Shown here: positions 48,650 to 60,334 of the stretch, in pieces
How the letters are laid out: every line of letters starts with the position of its first letter
Numbering within the stretch: the first letter of the stretch is position 1
Position numbers and translations under genes: made by a program
Source of the DNA: Avena insularis
Taxonomy: Eukaryota > Streptophyta > Magnoliopsida > Poales > Poaceae
DNA length: 64,000 bases
NCBI GenBank assembly: GCA_023614405.1
Contig: CM042684.1
Coordinates: 468,109,650 to 468,173,649, forward strand
Reading direction: 5' to 3'
The notes under the pieces: model-generated
Databases searched by the model: none
Seen by the model: the letters and a program-made list of their open reading frames with translations, nothing else
Told to the model about the DNA's origin: nothing

Positions 48650-49265
48650 AACACCCATGGCAGTTTGGTGTTGGTCATGTTTTGCCCTCGGGAGAGGTTT
48701 AGTCAACGGATCCGCCACATTCAGATCTGTGTACTTTGCAAATCTTTATATCCCCATCCTGGATATGTTCTCGAATAGCGTGAAAACGCAGCTTGATATG
48801 CTTCACTTCTTGTGTGACCTTGGTTCTTGCGCATTGGCTATGGCGCATGTTATCACAGAGATAGACATTGGGTCCAGCGCACTTGGAACCACACCCAGCT
48901 CTGTAATGAACTCTTTCATCCATATCGCTTCTTGTGAAGCCTCCAAGCAACCATGTATTCCGATTCAGTTGAAGATCTCGCCACAACGCTTTGCTTTGCA
49001 CTCCTCCAGCTAACCGCTGCACCATTCAAAATAAATACGTATCCAGTTGTGATTTAGAATCATCCGGATCGGTGTTCCAACTAGCATCGGTGTAACCATT
49101 AACAACGAGCTGTTCATCACCTCCATAAGAAAGAACCATATCCTTAGTTCTTCTCAAGTACTTAAGGATGTTTTTGATCATTGTCCAATGATCCACTCGA
49201 TCACTTTGATATCTGCTAGTTAAACTAAAGATATGCAATGTCGGGTCTAGTACATAGCATGGCAT
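48650..49265 (-). pseudogene. E4 RNase H domain, broken
   Basis: The frame 49026-49265 gives the part with [20 protein letters not shown], the first active-site Asp. A shifted frame (48699-49025) has HIKLRFHAIREHIQDGDIKI and other C-terminal pieces, but the central Glu and Asp stretches are scrambled by several frame changes. Homologous to 30211-30723 in E2 but in worse condition. Confidence 0.85.
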
Positions 49266-49343
49266 ACATTAGAGATCCTATGGCTGAGGCATAGGAGTCT
49301 TACTCATTCTTTCTCTATCTTCGCCGATGTCGGACTTTGAGTT

Positions 49344-50205
49344 TTACTCAAGGTCGATTAGCAACATGGGCAAGAACCCTTTCTTGCTATCTTCCATTCC
49401 AAACCTCTTTAGAACTTTGTCCAAATATGTACTTTGTGACAATGATATTTGGCGCTTCGATCTATCTCTATAAATCTTTATGCCTAATATGTAAGCTTCG
49501 CCAAGATCCTTCATTGAAAAACTATTATTCAAATACTCTTTGACACTATTAAGAAGGTCTACATCATTCCCAATCAACAATATGTCATCCACATACAGTA
49601 TTAAGAATGCTACAGAGCTCCCACTCACTTTCTTGTAAATACAAGCTTCTCCATAAGTTTGTATAAAACCAAAACTTTGTATTACCTTATCAAAACGTTG
49701 ATTCCAACTTCGGGATGCTTTCTTCAATCCATAGATGGACCGTTGAAGCTTGCATACCTTGTTAGCATCTTTAGGATCGACAAAACCTTTGGGTAGTATC
49801 ATATACAACTCTTCATCAATGTCTCCATTGAGGAATGCTGTTTTGACATCCATCTGCCATATCTCATAATCATAATATGCAGCGATTGCTAACATAATCC
49901 TCACAGACTTTAGCTTCGCTACCGGTGAGAAAGTCTCATCGTAGTCAACTCCTTGAATTTGTCGAAACCCTTTATGCGACAAGTCGAGCTTTATAGACGA
50001 ACATTACCATCAGATCTGCTTTCTTCTTGAAAATCCATTTGTTCTCGACAGCCTTCCGCCATCCGTAAGTCCACCAAAGTCCATACTTGGTTTTCGACAT
50101 GGATCCAATCTCGGATTTCATGGCTTCTTGCCATTTATTGGAATCTGGGCTCATCATCGCTTCCTCATATGTCTCGGTCATCGGTGTTGTCCACCAACAT
50201 GACAT
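49344..50205 (-). pseudogene. E4 reverse transcriptase domain
   Basis: The frame 49344-49982 (212 residues) covers the palm: [38 protein letters not shown] (first catalytic Asp), LQRSIYGLKKASRSWNQRF and the intact YVDD box in ILYVDDILLIGND, then SMKDLGEAYILGIKIYRDR. The preceding frame (49972-50205) supplies EEAMMSPDSNKWQEAMKSEI and KWIFKKKADL. A frameshift lies near 49980 and another after about 49350. This is the best-preserved catalytic core of the four elements. Confidence 0.92.
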
Positions 50206-50399
50206 TCATAACGGAATCATACCAACTGGAGTGGTACGATTTCGTTGACCTCCGAGGCTCAGAGCAACTTCAACCAAGTTTCATGATCGCTATCATTAGC
50301 TTCCTCTCTTATTGGTGCAGCACCACAGAACTTCTTCCGTGCTGCGCTACTCGCAATTTCGAGAGAAGGTTCGACAACCTCGTCGAGTTCTACTTTCCT

Positions 50400-51182
50400 T
50401 CCAAATACTTCTTTCGAGAGAAATTCCTTCTCTAGAAAGGATCCATTCTTAGCAACAAAGATTTTGCCTTCGGATCTATGATAGAAGGTATACCCAATAG
50501 TTTCCTTCGGGTATCCTATGAAGACGATTTTTCCGCTTTGGGTTCAAGCTTGTCCGTTGTAACTTCTTTACATAGGCTTCAGATCCCCAAACTTTAAGGA
50601 ACGACAATTTAGGTTTCTTCCCAAACCATAATTCATAATGTCGTTTCAACGGATTTAGACGGTGCCCTATTTAAAGTGAATGCGGTTGCTTTCTAATGCA
50701 TAACCCCAAAATGATAGTGGTAAATCTGTAAGAGACATCATAGAACGAACCATATCTAAGAGAGTTCGACACGACGCTCGCACACACCATTATGCTGTGG
50801 TGTTCTCGGTGTCAATCGCGAAAGTATTCCACATTTCTTCAAATGCTCGCCAAACTCGAATTTAGATATTCACCTCCACGATCAGAACGTAGAAATTTAA
50901 TCTTCTTGTTACGTTGATTCTCTACTTCACTTTGAAACTCCTTAAACTTCTCGAAAGTTTCGGACTTATGTTTCATGAAATAGATATACCCATCTCTACT
51001 CAAGTCATCCGTGAAGGTAAGAACATAACGATAACATCAAGCGATGCTACACTCATTGGACCACACACACATCGGTATGTATGATTTCCAAGAAGTCCGT
51101 AGCTCGCTCCATTATACCGTAAAATGGAGTCTTAGTCATTTTACCCATCAGACATGCTTCGCATCTTTCAAGTGATTCAAAA
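50400..51182 (-). pseudogene. E4 integrase domain, fragmented
   Basis: The DNA aligns throughout with E2's integrase (32011-32751) but small deletions shift the frame many times, so no long frame remains. Compared with E2, cgg is missing at about 50638-50640 in the word attcataatgtcg, and the stretch near 51028-51050 is disturbed. Confidence 0.85.
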
Positions 51183-51830
51183 TCAAGTGATTCGAGAAGT
51201 CCATCGGAATGGAGTTTCTTCATACGCTTCACTCAATGTGACCAAGACGACAGTGCCACATATAGGTCGAGTTATCGCTGATTTCAAACGCTTAGCTTCA
51301 ATGTTATTAATATGTGTATTTCTACTATCGAGATTCAATATGAATAGACCATCTATCAAAGGTGCATGTGCATGAAACATGTTACTCATATAAATCGAAC
51401 AACCATTATTCTCGGATTTAAACAAGTAACCGCCTCGCAATAAACAAGATCCTGATATAATGTTCATGCTCAACGCAGGCACCAAATAACAATTATTTAA
51501 GTATAAAACTAATCCCGATGGTAGATGAAGAGGTAGCATGCCAACCGCGATCACATCAACCTTTGATCCGCTTCTACGCCAGCATCGTCACCTCGTTCTT
51601 CACTAGCCTCCGCTTATTCTGCAGCTCCTGCTTCGAGTTACAAATATGAGCAACCGAACCAAGATCAAATACCGTGCACTACTACGAGTACTAGTGAGAT
51701 ACACATCAATAACATGTATATCGATATACCTTTCTTCTTGATGTTGCCGCTTCAAATCCGCCAAGTACTTTGGGCAATTCCGCTTCGAGGACCTTCTCCC
51801 TTGCAGAAAAGCACTCAAGATCGCTTAGGT
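51183..51830 (-). pseudogene. E4 protease and GAG-pre-integrase
   Basis: The frame 51183-51554 has LYLNNCYLVPALSMNIISGS and SENNGCSIYMSNMFHAHAP, typical of the pre-integrase region. A frame at 51603-51818 contains CPKYLADLKRQHQEE behind a knuckle-like stretch. Frame breaks separate protease, knuckle and pre-integrase. Confidence 0.8.
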
Positions 51831-52540
51831 CCAGCCTTGGTCTTCTTCGGCGTGGTAACTTTCTTACCACCCTTCTTGAAGTGTCCTTTGCTTAGACTTG
51901 CCTTTCTTGAATTTGGTGGTCTTATTGACCATCAACACTTGGTGCTCTTTCTTGATCTCCACTTCAGATTTTAACATAGCAAATAGTTCGCAACTCTTTG
52001 TTCATGTTCGCATGTTGTAGTTCATCACAAAGTTCTTATAACTTGGTGGTAGTGATTGGAGGATGCGTAAACCCCAAAGTATTAGGAATCACTATACCCA
52101 AACTTTGAAGTTTATTTATGCGTGCCTGCACATCTTAAGCACATGCTCACCGACGAGCTACCTCTTCCATCTTGCGCTTAAAGAACTTTTCGTAAGCTTC
52201 ATAACTTTCAATTGCCGCATGAGTCTCAAAGATTAATTTGAGATCCTCGACAATATCATATGGATCGACTCTTCAAATCTTTTCAAGTCTGATTCTAAAA
52301 CATACAAGATAGCACACTGAACTGTGGAGTACTGATTCTTCCGAGCGAGGTAAACATTCTTTACTTCATCGGTAGCATTAGCTGCAGGCGGGTCACACCG
52401 CGGTGCATCCAGCACATAGGTCAAATTACCAAATGTGAGGACAATCCTCAAATTGGGAACCAATCCGCCAAGTTGCTTCCATTGTTTTTCAACTTTTCTT
52501 TCTCTAGGAACGCATTAAAATTGATGGTAGGGGCTGCCAT
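51831..52540 (-). pseudogene. E4 gag, broken
   Basis: Start codon at 52538-52540 (minus) with first residues MAAPTINFNAF and upstream tgttgtagatca. The frame 52233-52463 shows NLRIVLTFGNLTYVLDAP and KNVYLARKNQYSTVQCAILY, the Copia capsid signature also seen in E2. Frameshifts follow. Confidence 0.85.
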
Positions 52541-53698
52541 TGATCTACAACATATTTGCAATAGTTTAGACTAAGTTTATGACAAATTGAGTTCAAATTA
52601 ATTAATGAAATTAAACTAGGTGAACTCCCACTCAAAACAACATCCCTCGCATTGTTTTAGTGATCACACGAACCAAATCCACTACATCAACACCGATCAT
52701 CACGAGAGTTGATATAGTTTTAATGGCGAACAATCATCATGTTCATCATATCTACTATATGATTCATGCTTTACCTTTTGGCGATCCGTGTTCCTGAGGC
52801 CATGTCTGTACATGCTAGGCTCGTCAAGATCAAACCTTAGCTCCCGCATAAGCAAATCTGGCTTGCTTACGTTGTATTCACCATGAATCAAAGACACCCG
52901 ATCATCACGTGGTGCTTCAAGCGCAAGCTTTGGCAACGGTGCATACTAAGGGTGAACACTTTAGAACTTGAAATTTATGTGTATGAGGGATCATCTTATA
53001 ATGCTACCGCCTACTAAGCAATACAAGATGCATAAAGGATTAACATCACATGCAATTCATAATATGTGATATGATATGGCCTTTCTTCGTTGTGCTTCCG
53101 ATCTCCATCTTCAAGCACGAATATGATCTCCATCATCACCGGCATAGCATCAAGGTCAATGACGCTTCTTCATGGTTGTCGTCCACCAGCTTCAACTATT
53201 ACAACTATTTTGAATAGACACGCAGGTCTTAACAGAAATTAAAGACAACCATATGGCTCCTGCCGGTTGCCAACTTACAATAAGGAACATTGCATACATC
53301 AAATATAATCACAATCACGGCCATATCACATCAAGACACCCTCGCAAAACAAAGTTAGACGCTTCTACTTTCTTTGCATATTTTACGTGGTTTGGGGCTT
53401 TCCATAGGTGTCATTCTAACCTACGAACAAGAACCACAACATAGCATTGTTGATTACCCGTTGTAAATTGGATCTTTACTATGCTAGGAGAAACAGGCAC
53501 CCGCAAAGCCACTTATGCAAAACGAGTTGCATGTCAAGCGTGGAGCAAGTCTCATGAACGATGTCATGTAAGGTTAGCCGGCCGCTTCATCCCAACATAC
53601 CGCAAGATGCAAAGTACACGAAAAGCAATCTACAATAAAGCATCAACGCCCACAATGACCATTGTGTTCTACTCTGCAACAGATCTACATATAGACAC
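52541..53698 (-). other. E4 untranslated leader
   Basis: Non-coding; homologous to the leader of E3 (37985-39126), as shown by the words gatctacatatagacacgg next to the primer-binding site and cgatcatcacgtggtgct near 52900. Confidence 0.8.
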
Positions 53699-53711
53699 GG
53701 CTCTGATACCA
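53699..53711 (-). other. E4 primer-binding site
   Basis: Minus strand TGGTATCAGAGCC, complementary to initiator methionine tRNA. Confidence 0.9.
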
Positions 53712-53712
53712 C

Positions 53713-55574
53713 TGAAGGGGTTCGTAGCATGGAAAACAAAAATTGTCTATCGCATACAAACAAACAAGCCAAGATCTATCTACTAGATTGCAGCAACGAG
53801 TCGATGGAATAACTCACCCTCGAAGATTCCAAAGTGTTTAACGAGAGCAGATTCTCGTGGGTGATGTAGTCGTACTCTTTCCGATCTCAAGATCGCGTAG
53901 ACGATCCTTCCGCGCTGCTCCCGAAGCGCTCCCGCAATCGGTCACACGCTCGGTACTGACGAAGACCTTCCTCTCCTTGTTCCAAAGAAAGCGGAGGTTG
54001 TAGCACTCTCCTCGCGATTCCGCAAAGACAACGGGCGTGGTACCGAGGTAGAGGGAAAATCCCGCAGGGCTTCGCCTTAAGCCGGTGCGAGTATGGTGGA
54101 GCTTATGAGAGAGGCTATTAGTGGTCTAGTAATTATACACACCAATTAGAGGGCTCTAAACCAATTAGAAGGCTCTAAACCTAGCTCTAAACCGGGGTCT
54201 AGATCTAGGGTTTAGTTTAGAGGATAGGAAACTTGTGTGTCTAGGAGGGAGCCCCGCCTCCTTATAGGTTGGAGGGCTGGCCGGCCAAGGGAGGAGTTCC
54301 TCCCAACTCGGCCTTGGGAGGTGCGCCGCCAAGGGAGGAACCCTCCTCCAACTCGGCCTCCACCTCTCCTCCTCTTTTCCCACTTCCCAAAATCGCTGCT
54401 TGACTTTCAAACTAGCCGCTTGACTTTTCAATTTAGGATTTAAATAAATCCTTTATTTGGGACAGCAAGAATACTTAGTACATGATGCAATCATTCCAAT
54501 ATGTAATGACACACTCATGTACCCTTCCCTCCGAGTGCCGGACATTCCGGGACCTTCTAGAATGTTCCCGATGAAAACACCTAATCATTCCGCCATTCAA
54601 ACGGGACTTTCCTTATATGAATCTTATTCTCCGGACCATTCCGGATCTCCTCGTGATATCCCGGATCCCATCCGAGACTCAACAACATTCGGTCTCTTTC
54701 TCATAATACCATAACTACTCAAACAACGTCAATCCTTAAGTGTGTCTCCCACGGTTCGTGAATTATGCGACATGATCGAGACACTTCTAACAATAACCAA
54801 TAGAGGAATCTGAAATTCATATGGCTACATATTTCTACGATTACTTAATCGAATGAACCACTTACATACGATACCAATTTCCCTTTGTCTCACGATATGT
54901 TACTTATCCGAGGTTATCATCGCTTGTATCTCCGCATACCTAGTTCATCCTCACATCGATAAGTACTCTTTCTCGCTCCTGATATGTGATCCTGTGACCA
55001 AGTCACATGCTTGCAAGCTAATTGGATGACATTTCACCGAGAGGGCCCAGAGAATATCTATCCATGTGGATGGACAAATCCCACTCTTGATCCATGTGTT
55101 TCAACCAATACTTTCCAACACTCAATGCCACCTTTATAGCCACCTGTTACGGTGTGGTGTTTGATGACATCAAAGCATCCATCCAAAGAAAGGTGATATG
55201 CATGATCTCATGGTCGAAGGAATTAGGTTACTATGTATCAGAAAGCATATAGCAATTGAACTATTGAAATGACTTGATCTTTATGCTACGCTTGTCTATA
55301 GGAGTATGTCCACCATATCATTCTCCTAACGATATGATCTTGTTGTTGATAACATCTCAATGTTCATGACAAAGAAACCACATCATCAATCAACCAACAA
55401 GCTAGTGAAGTATAGAGGCTATACTAGGGACTTCAAATTAAGTTTACAAATCACACAAGTATTAATGGTTTCCTTGTTAATACTATTATAGCATGAATGT
55501 AAACATTTATCATAAACACAAAGATATATAATAATAACTACATTTATTATTACCTCTAGGGCATATCTCCAACA
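53713..55574 (-). repeat. E4 5' LTR (type B)
   Basis: 1862 bases. Starts TGAAGGGGTTCG (TGTAGGGG in the 3' LTR) and ends CTCCAACA. Confidence 0.92.
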
Positions 55575-56821
55575 GTGAGGAGGGGGTGGCCTTTTATAGG
55601 AGGAGGGGGGGTGCCCCTCCTTCATGGCCGGCGCATGGAGGGGGTGACCCTTCACCTCCTCCATTCATGTGGTGGTAACCCCTCCACATTAAAATGCCCC
55701 TTCACATTCTCTTTTAAAGTCTCCTCCACTTTAAATGCATTAAATTTCTCCAAATTTAATGCTCTCTCATTTAATAAAACTTTTTTATTATTTTTATTCA
55801 GAATTTTGTTAATTACTTTAATTAACAAACATTCACATAAAACCTCCTGCAACATTTCAATATTACATGCAGAACCAATTTCAGCAATTTCACCCGAAAC
55901 AGTTTTGGTGTCTATTGAAATAATTCTAGCGCTTTCTTAAATCTTTATCTGAAACATATTTGCTCCAAATGGTGTCGGTATCCCTTAAGTGTGTCACCCT
56001 ACGGTTCGCGAATAATGCAGACATGATCGAGACCCCTCTCCGATCAATAATCAGCAGCGGGACCTGGAGATCCATACTGACTCCTACATATTCAACGATG
56101 ACTTCTGTGATCGTGAGAACCTTTAACGCTAGTAACTAAATCCCTTTGTCTCGCGATATATTACATGTCCGAGATTCGATCATCGGTATCTCCATACCTA
56201 GTTTGATCTCGTTTACATGCACTCTTTTCTCGTTCCCGTGATATAACATTCTAGTGATCACATCACTTGCTTGCAAGCTATTTCAATGTGATATCACCGA
56301 GAGGGCCCAGAGTATATCTATCCGTCATCGGGATGGACAAATCCCACTCTTGATCCATGAGCCTCAACATAACACCTTCAGAAGTAATCAACCCACCTTT
56401 ATAGTCACCCTGTTACGGTGTGACGTTTGATGTTATCAAGATACTCTTCCGGTGTTAGCAATTAACATGATCTCATGGTCTAAGGATAAAGATTACTTCG
56501 TATGATGTTATAGCAATAGAAACATAATGACTTTGATCGTAATGCTATACTTCAGATGAATATTCATCACATCATTCTACCAATGGTGTGACCTTGTTAT
56601 TAACAACATCCAATGTCCATGATCAGGAAACCTTGATCATCTTGTTAATCAACAAGCTAGTCTATAAGAGAGACATAACTAGAAACCCTTTTTGTTTATT
56701 AAACACACATGTATTGATGTTTCCGATCAATACAATTCTAGCATGTAAAATAAACATTTATCATAAACATGGAATAAGATAATAACCACTTTATTATTGC
56801 CTCTCGGGCATATTCCCTTCA
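55575..56821 (-). repeat. E1 5' LTR, second part
   Basis: Begins with the E4 target duplication GTGAG (55575-55579) and continues the LTR broken at 46717, ending ATTCCCTTCA at the outer border of E1. Confidence 0.9.
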
Positions 56822-56826
56822 CAACC
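56822..56826. repeat. E1 target duplication, right
   Basis: CAACC, matches 22561-22565. Confidence 0.85.
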
Positions 56827-58448
56827 TCTGTATGTTTTTTTCTGAACTGAACCGTTTATTAGTCTATATGTTTTTTTTGAACTGAACCGTTTTCTGCTAC
56901 ATGTAGCAAAAACAAGATTATTTGTGCAAAAACAGGACTATCTATAGCAAAAACAGGATGAAAAGACGAGAAAAAGATCTGACCGTCGATCTGGGCCGAT
57001 CGGACGGCTAGGGACCCGGGGGGATAGATCCTAGGGGACGCGTAGCACTCTCCTATAGAAATTTCCTCCGTATATAAACATGCATGATCGATAGTTCGTG
57101 AGAGAGGTGGCTCTTGTCCCATCTTTGAGGTCCTAATGATCGAGTGACATCCGAGTGCGGAGTACCACAAATCTGTATATATAGGATCCAACGTACATAC
57201 CCGCTAGGTACATAGCGGTAGTCCTGCGCCGGGTACATAAAGACATGTACACTACGTCTGTCTGGCAATTTTCGTGCAAACGTCAGGGCCCAAATCTAGG
57301 TCGATCGATCCACGCCACGCGGTGTAATTAACGGCACAGTCGAGTGGCCGTCCGGTCGCGTACCGCTTCCACGCACACACATCAATATAGCCCGGCCGGC
57401 CGATCCCGTTCCTATCGTGATGAACAGTGAACAACCGGAGTACATATATAGTAGTATAGTACCTACATGTCGATGTACGCAGTACTACGTCGCATCTGGC
57501 ACACGGCATGTACGCGCATGATCAGCCCTGCCAGCCTGCATGCTCTCTCACCGGCCGCCGGCAGATCCGGCGTGCCCATCGGCCGCACCCGCCGGATCAC
57601 AATATTTCTCCCGCGGCAACCACCGCGCACTGGCGCAGCCGCATGCGGCCAGGCAATGCACCTGCACGCACGTACGGCGGCCATTACGCGGTACGCACAC
57701 ATAAACGACATTACGACGCACTACATGGTCCAGTCCCGACGACATTACGACGACCTACACGGTCCAGTCCCGCGCGCGTCCTCTGGCGCGTACAGGACCC
57801 GTCGTGGCGACGCAGCGTCGATCGATGGATGCTACCAGCAGCCGTCCAGGCGGAGCAGGGTGGTGCTCCGATCCCAACCGAAGCATCGCGGACTTTCAGC
57901 CTCGCTAGCTTTACATCGGTCTCTCTCTTGGCTGGTAAGCAATCCTAGGAGCATCGGATCAAGCGACGGATCGAGCGAGCGGCCGCGCGGGGCGGGGATC
58001 GATAACGATCGGCAATTAAAGAGACCGGCGACTTAGACGGACCGCCTCGTTCGCGTATCGCGACTACTCCTTGTACCAACGACCAGATTGGTGCATGCTT
58101 TTTCTACGAAAAGAACCGGTCATGATTAAGTTTGTAGCAGCAGCTAGTAGCTCATACTACTAGATGCTATTACTACTGTGCAACTGTTGTGCAGTGTGGT
58201 GAGCGAATTTTCTTTGGAGCAGGATCCGGGAAACAAGGCTCTAGATGTAGATGGATGGATGTAACTACCGCTTACATGCACCGATTATTAGTGTATAAGT
58301 GAGAATTAAGAAGCAAACAACAGTAGAACACCCTCGATGCTGCCTCTGCGGGTCTCCGTCGCGTTTTGCTGCCGTGTCCATTTTACACGACCGATGTCAG
58401 GTTTGATGGCTGGGCGGGCCAAGCTGCTATAGTCAGTAATGTCCCCTC
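56827..58448. other. GC-rich DNA, no recognised gene
   Basis: The sequence starts with two copies of a ttttt..tgaactgaaccgttt word (about 56833-56890), then GC-rich DNA from 56990. Frames at 57467-58036 (+) and 57508-57948 (+) overlap in different frames and match no family, as expected from GC-rich DNA with few stops. A gene cannot be excluded but nothing supports one. Confidence 0.4.
57706..57771. repeat. 34-bp tandem duplication
   Basis: The word cgacattacgacg..ggtccagtccc occurs at 57706-57737 and again at 57740-57771, with few mismatches. Confidence 0.75.
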
Positions 58449-58884
58449 TGTCTATCGCAGCTGTGTACTGGAAACCAGTTAAAACCCCGTGTTTTACGCT
58501 GATTAAGCTTTATGCATGCGGGCGTACATTAAGAGCTCGAGACAGGTGGTTCTGGGTTGGCCAGCTTAATTTCTCCCTCCTCCATTACACTTCCAGACTA
58601 CTAGTACTACTACTTTACTTAGTACTACAGAGCATTCGTCGTCGATCGTGATGATCAGGGTAGCTATTAACAACTTTGCCAAATAGGACCTACAAACTGC
58701 TAGTACAAAGCACCTCCATTCGCGTTCTTGCGCGCTCCTTCCGCTCCCTTCTCTCCTCTGCCGGTTAAAGATCTGAACAATGACACTTTAAGGGACGCGG
58801 TGTTACGACATCAACCATGCAGCACTGAACATGGGTGTGCCCCCTCGCTATTTCGATGGGGTTCGAGGACATGTCGCCTCCAAA
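58449..58884 (+). repeat. Local duplication, copy 1
   Basis: Similar in order and orientation to 60320-60656. Shared words include gttttacgctgattaagc, gtgttacgacatcaacc and ggggttcgaggacatg. Copy 1 carries about 100 extra bases (58620-58720) between short repeats of ctagtac..agagca, which may have been deleted from copy 2. Confidence 0.85.
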
Positions 58885-59119
58885 AGAAACACACGCGAGA
58901 CATGCTAGTTCATTGCTATTCTGTAACGTTTCTACCTAGCGATGCCGCCTCTCTCCCGGTGCCTCCAATCCCCTCTTGTTTCTGTTTACATCCGGTATTA
59001 TTGCTACCTATCCGATGTGCTAGCATCAGTAAAATATGTTGTGTGGGTGATAACGAGCAGCGATAAATCCGACGACTAGAATTGGTTATCTATTCTAGTA
59101 TTACAATGACAATGGACTG

Positions 59120-59120
<1 letters not shown>
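58885..59120. other. No recognisable gene
   Basis: Flank of duplication copy 1. If the duplication extends further, its partner would lie beyond the hAT element, outside the window. Confidence 0.35.

Positions 59121-59204
<84 letters not shown>
59121..59204. repeat. (TA)42 microsatellite
   Basis: Perfect 84-base TA run; likely to vary in length between individuals. Confidence 0.97.
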
Positions 59205-59205
<1 letters not shown>

Positions 59206-59540
59206 CCGAAGGACATTAGTAACTCGAAATAAAGGTAGGTGGAGAATTTACTTGCTTTGTTCTGTACTGTTTGTCACTTCGTAGAGCTATATGGTGCCTT
59301 ACTTGATATGATACTCCATACCCAAGTGTATTTATTTGAAAACGGTGTTGTGCATTCTTCTATTAAGAGAATTTCTGACTTCCATCTTTAAAATTGTCTA
59401 GGGTAGCAGCACTATGAATCTGAGTGACCAGGTTAAGGGAAGAGTGTGCTAGGGACACTTTGAGTCCTTTTATTAAGAGACTATTACTTCACTCATCCTA
59501 TTATCCTATATCCTATATTAGGCTAGCCATAGTGTTAGTA

Positions 59541-59778
59541 CTCCCTCCTTCCTAAAATAGGATGCATATAGTTTCCGGTCACAACCAACCTTTTTAATTT
59601 TTTACCAACTATATTGAAAAGAATATGAATATCTACAACACCAAACGTACAAAAAATGAAAATATATTCCATGATAATCCTAACAATACTGATTTCAGAT
59701 TATAAATGGACACAATTTTTCAATGTAGTTTGACTTTTAACCAAAAACAATATGCATCCTATTTTCAAAATGAGGGAG
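59541..59778. mobile_element. Stowaway-like MITE (Tc1/Mariner)
   Basis: 238 bases, starting ctccctccttcctaaaatag and ending ctattttcaaaatgagggag: terminal inverted repeats with the CTCCCTC start of Stowaway elements, continuing into gatgcatat/atatgcatc. The TA target dinucleotide is duplicated at 59539-59540 and 59779-59780. No coding capacity. Confidence 0.88.
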
Positions 59779-59839
59779 TATCGTAAGGAGTATTATGTAT
59801 ACCACCTTGCAAAAATCTAATGTCCTCCTCGAAATAGGA

Positions 59840-60304
59840 TTTTGCCCCCAATATTAATATAGCAACCACATGTTACAATTGCGAGTCCACTACTGGGGCA
59901 AACACATCAAAAGCAAGCCCAAAAAGGAAAGAAAGAACAAGAAGAGAAAAAATGTCGACACCGGCGGATCGATGAAAACAAAGATGACCCGCAACCGTTG
60001 TGCCCTCCGATGAATTCCTACCACGATCCTAGCAATCCAAGTCGCCGCGTACCAAGCAACACCTTCAAGAAGGAAAGCAACGATAATGACACTACTGCCC
60101 GGACTGGTCATATGGTTTCCACCGGTATGCTCCAAAGAGTGGGCAAGAGGTACACCCGACGCCCTTTAGGAATGAACAATGACACTCTAAAGTACCACGC
60201 CGGTGCCAAACGACGGGGATTTATCCCGACCCCCCAAAAAACACACCCTGGACAATCCGTAGCGCTCCAACAATCTTGCCATCCACCAACATACGCGACC
60301 ACGA
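59840..60304. mobile_element. Retroposon-like anonymous repeat
   Basis: AT-rich at the left (ccaatattaatatagcaacc) and GC-rich with short clauses to the right, the same layout as the minus-strand retroposon-like repeats at 12.5 and 15 kb. Frames on both strands match nothing. No T-run or target duplication was confirmed. Confidence 0.3.
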
Positions 60305-60334
60305 TGTCTATTGCACCTGTGTCTATTGCACCTG
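60305..60334. repeat. 15-bp tandem duplication
   Basis: TGTCTATTGCACCTG twice in a row (60305-60319, 60320-60334) at the start of duplication copy 2; copy 1 has one, diverged. Confidence 0.9.

Larger units (their letters stand above)
46718..55574 (-). mobile_element. Copia LTR retrotransposon E4
   Basis: An 8.86-kb element inserted in the 5' LTR of E1, same orientation as E1, with a GTGAG duplication. Parts: 3' LTR 46718-48598, polypurine tract 48599-48613, gag-pol (broken) about 48650-52540, leader, primer-binding site 53699-53711 and 5' LTR 53713-55574. LTR type B, as in E3. Its coding region is homologous to that of E2 but has more small deletions, often removing one to three bases. The two LTRs also differ mainly by small indels. 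Confidence 0.93.
22566..56821 (-). mobile_element. Copia LTR retrotransposon E1, host of nested stack
   Basis: E1 is the outermost of four Copia elements, flanked by CAACC on both sides. Its own parts are the 3' LTR (22566-24243), internal region (24244-28511 and 45635-46254) and 5' LTR (46255-46717 and 55575-56821). E2 is inserted in the leader and E4 in the 5' LTR. It has LTR type A (minus-strand start TGAAGG.., end ..CCCAACA), a primer-binding site, and a polypurine tract. Its two LTRs differ by eye at about ten of the first 150 bases, more than in E2, agreeing with E1 being oldest. The internal region is derived from gag-pol but has no usable frame. Confidence 0.9.

Noticed and set aside
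57467..58036. 189-codon frame in GC-rich DNA
   Set aside because: It overlaps other frames of similar length on both strands, has no family resemblance and includes a short tandem repeat; GC-rich DNA has few stops by chance.
59121..59204. TA run as a replication or matrix-attachment site
   Set aside because: A plain dinucleotide microsatellite explains it; nothing else supports a function.
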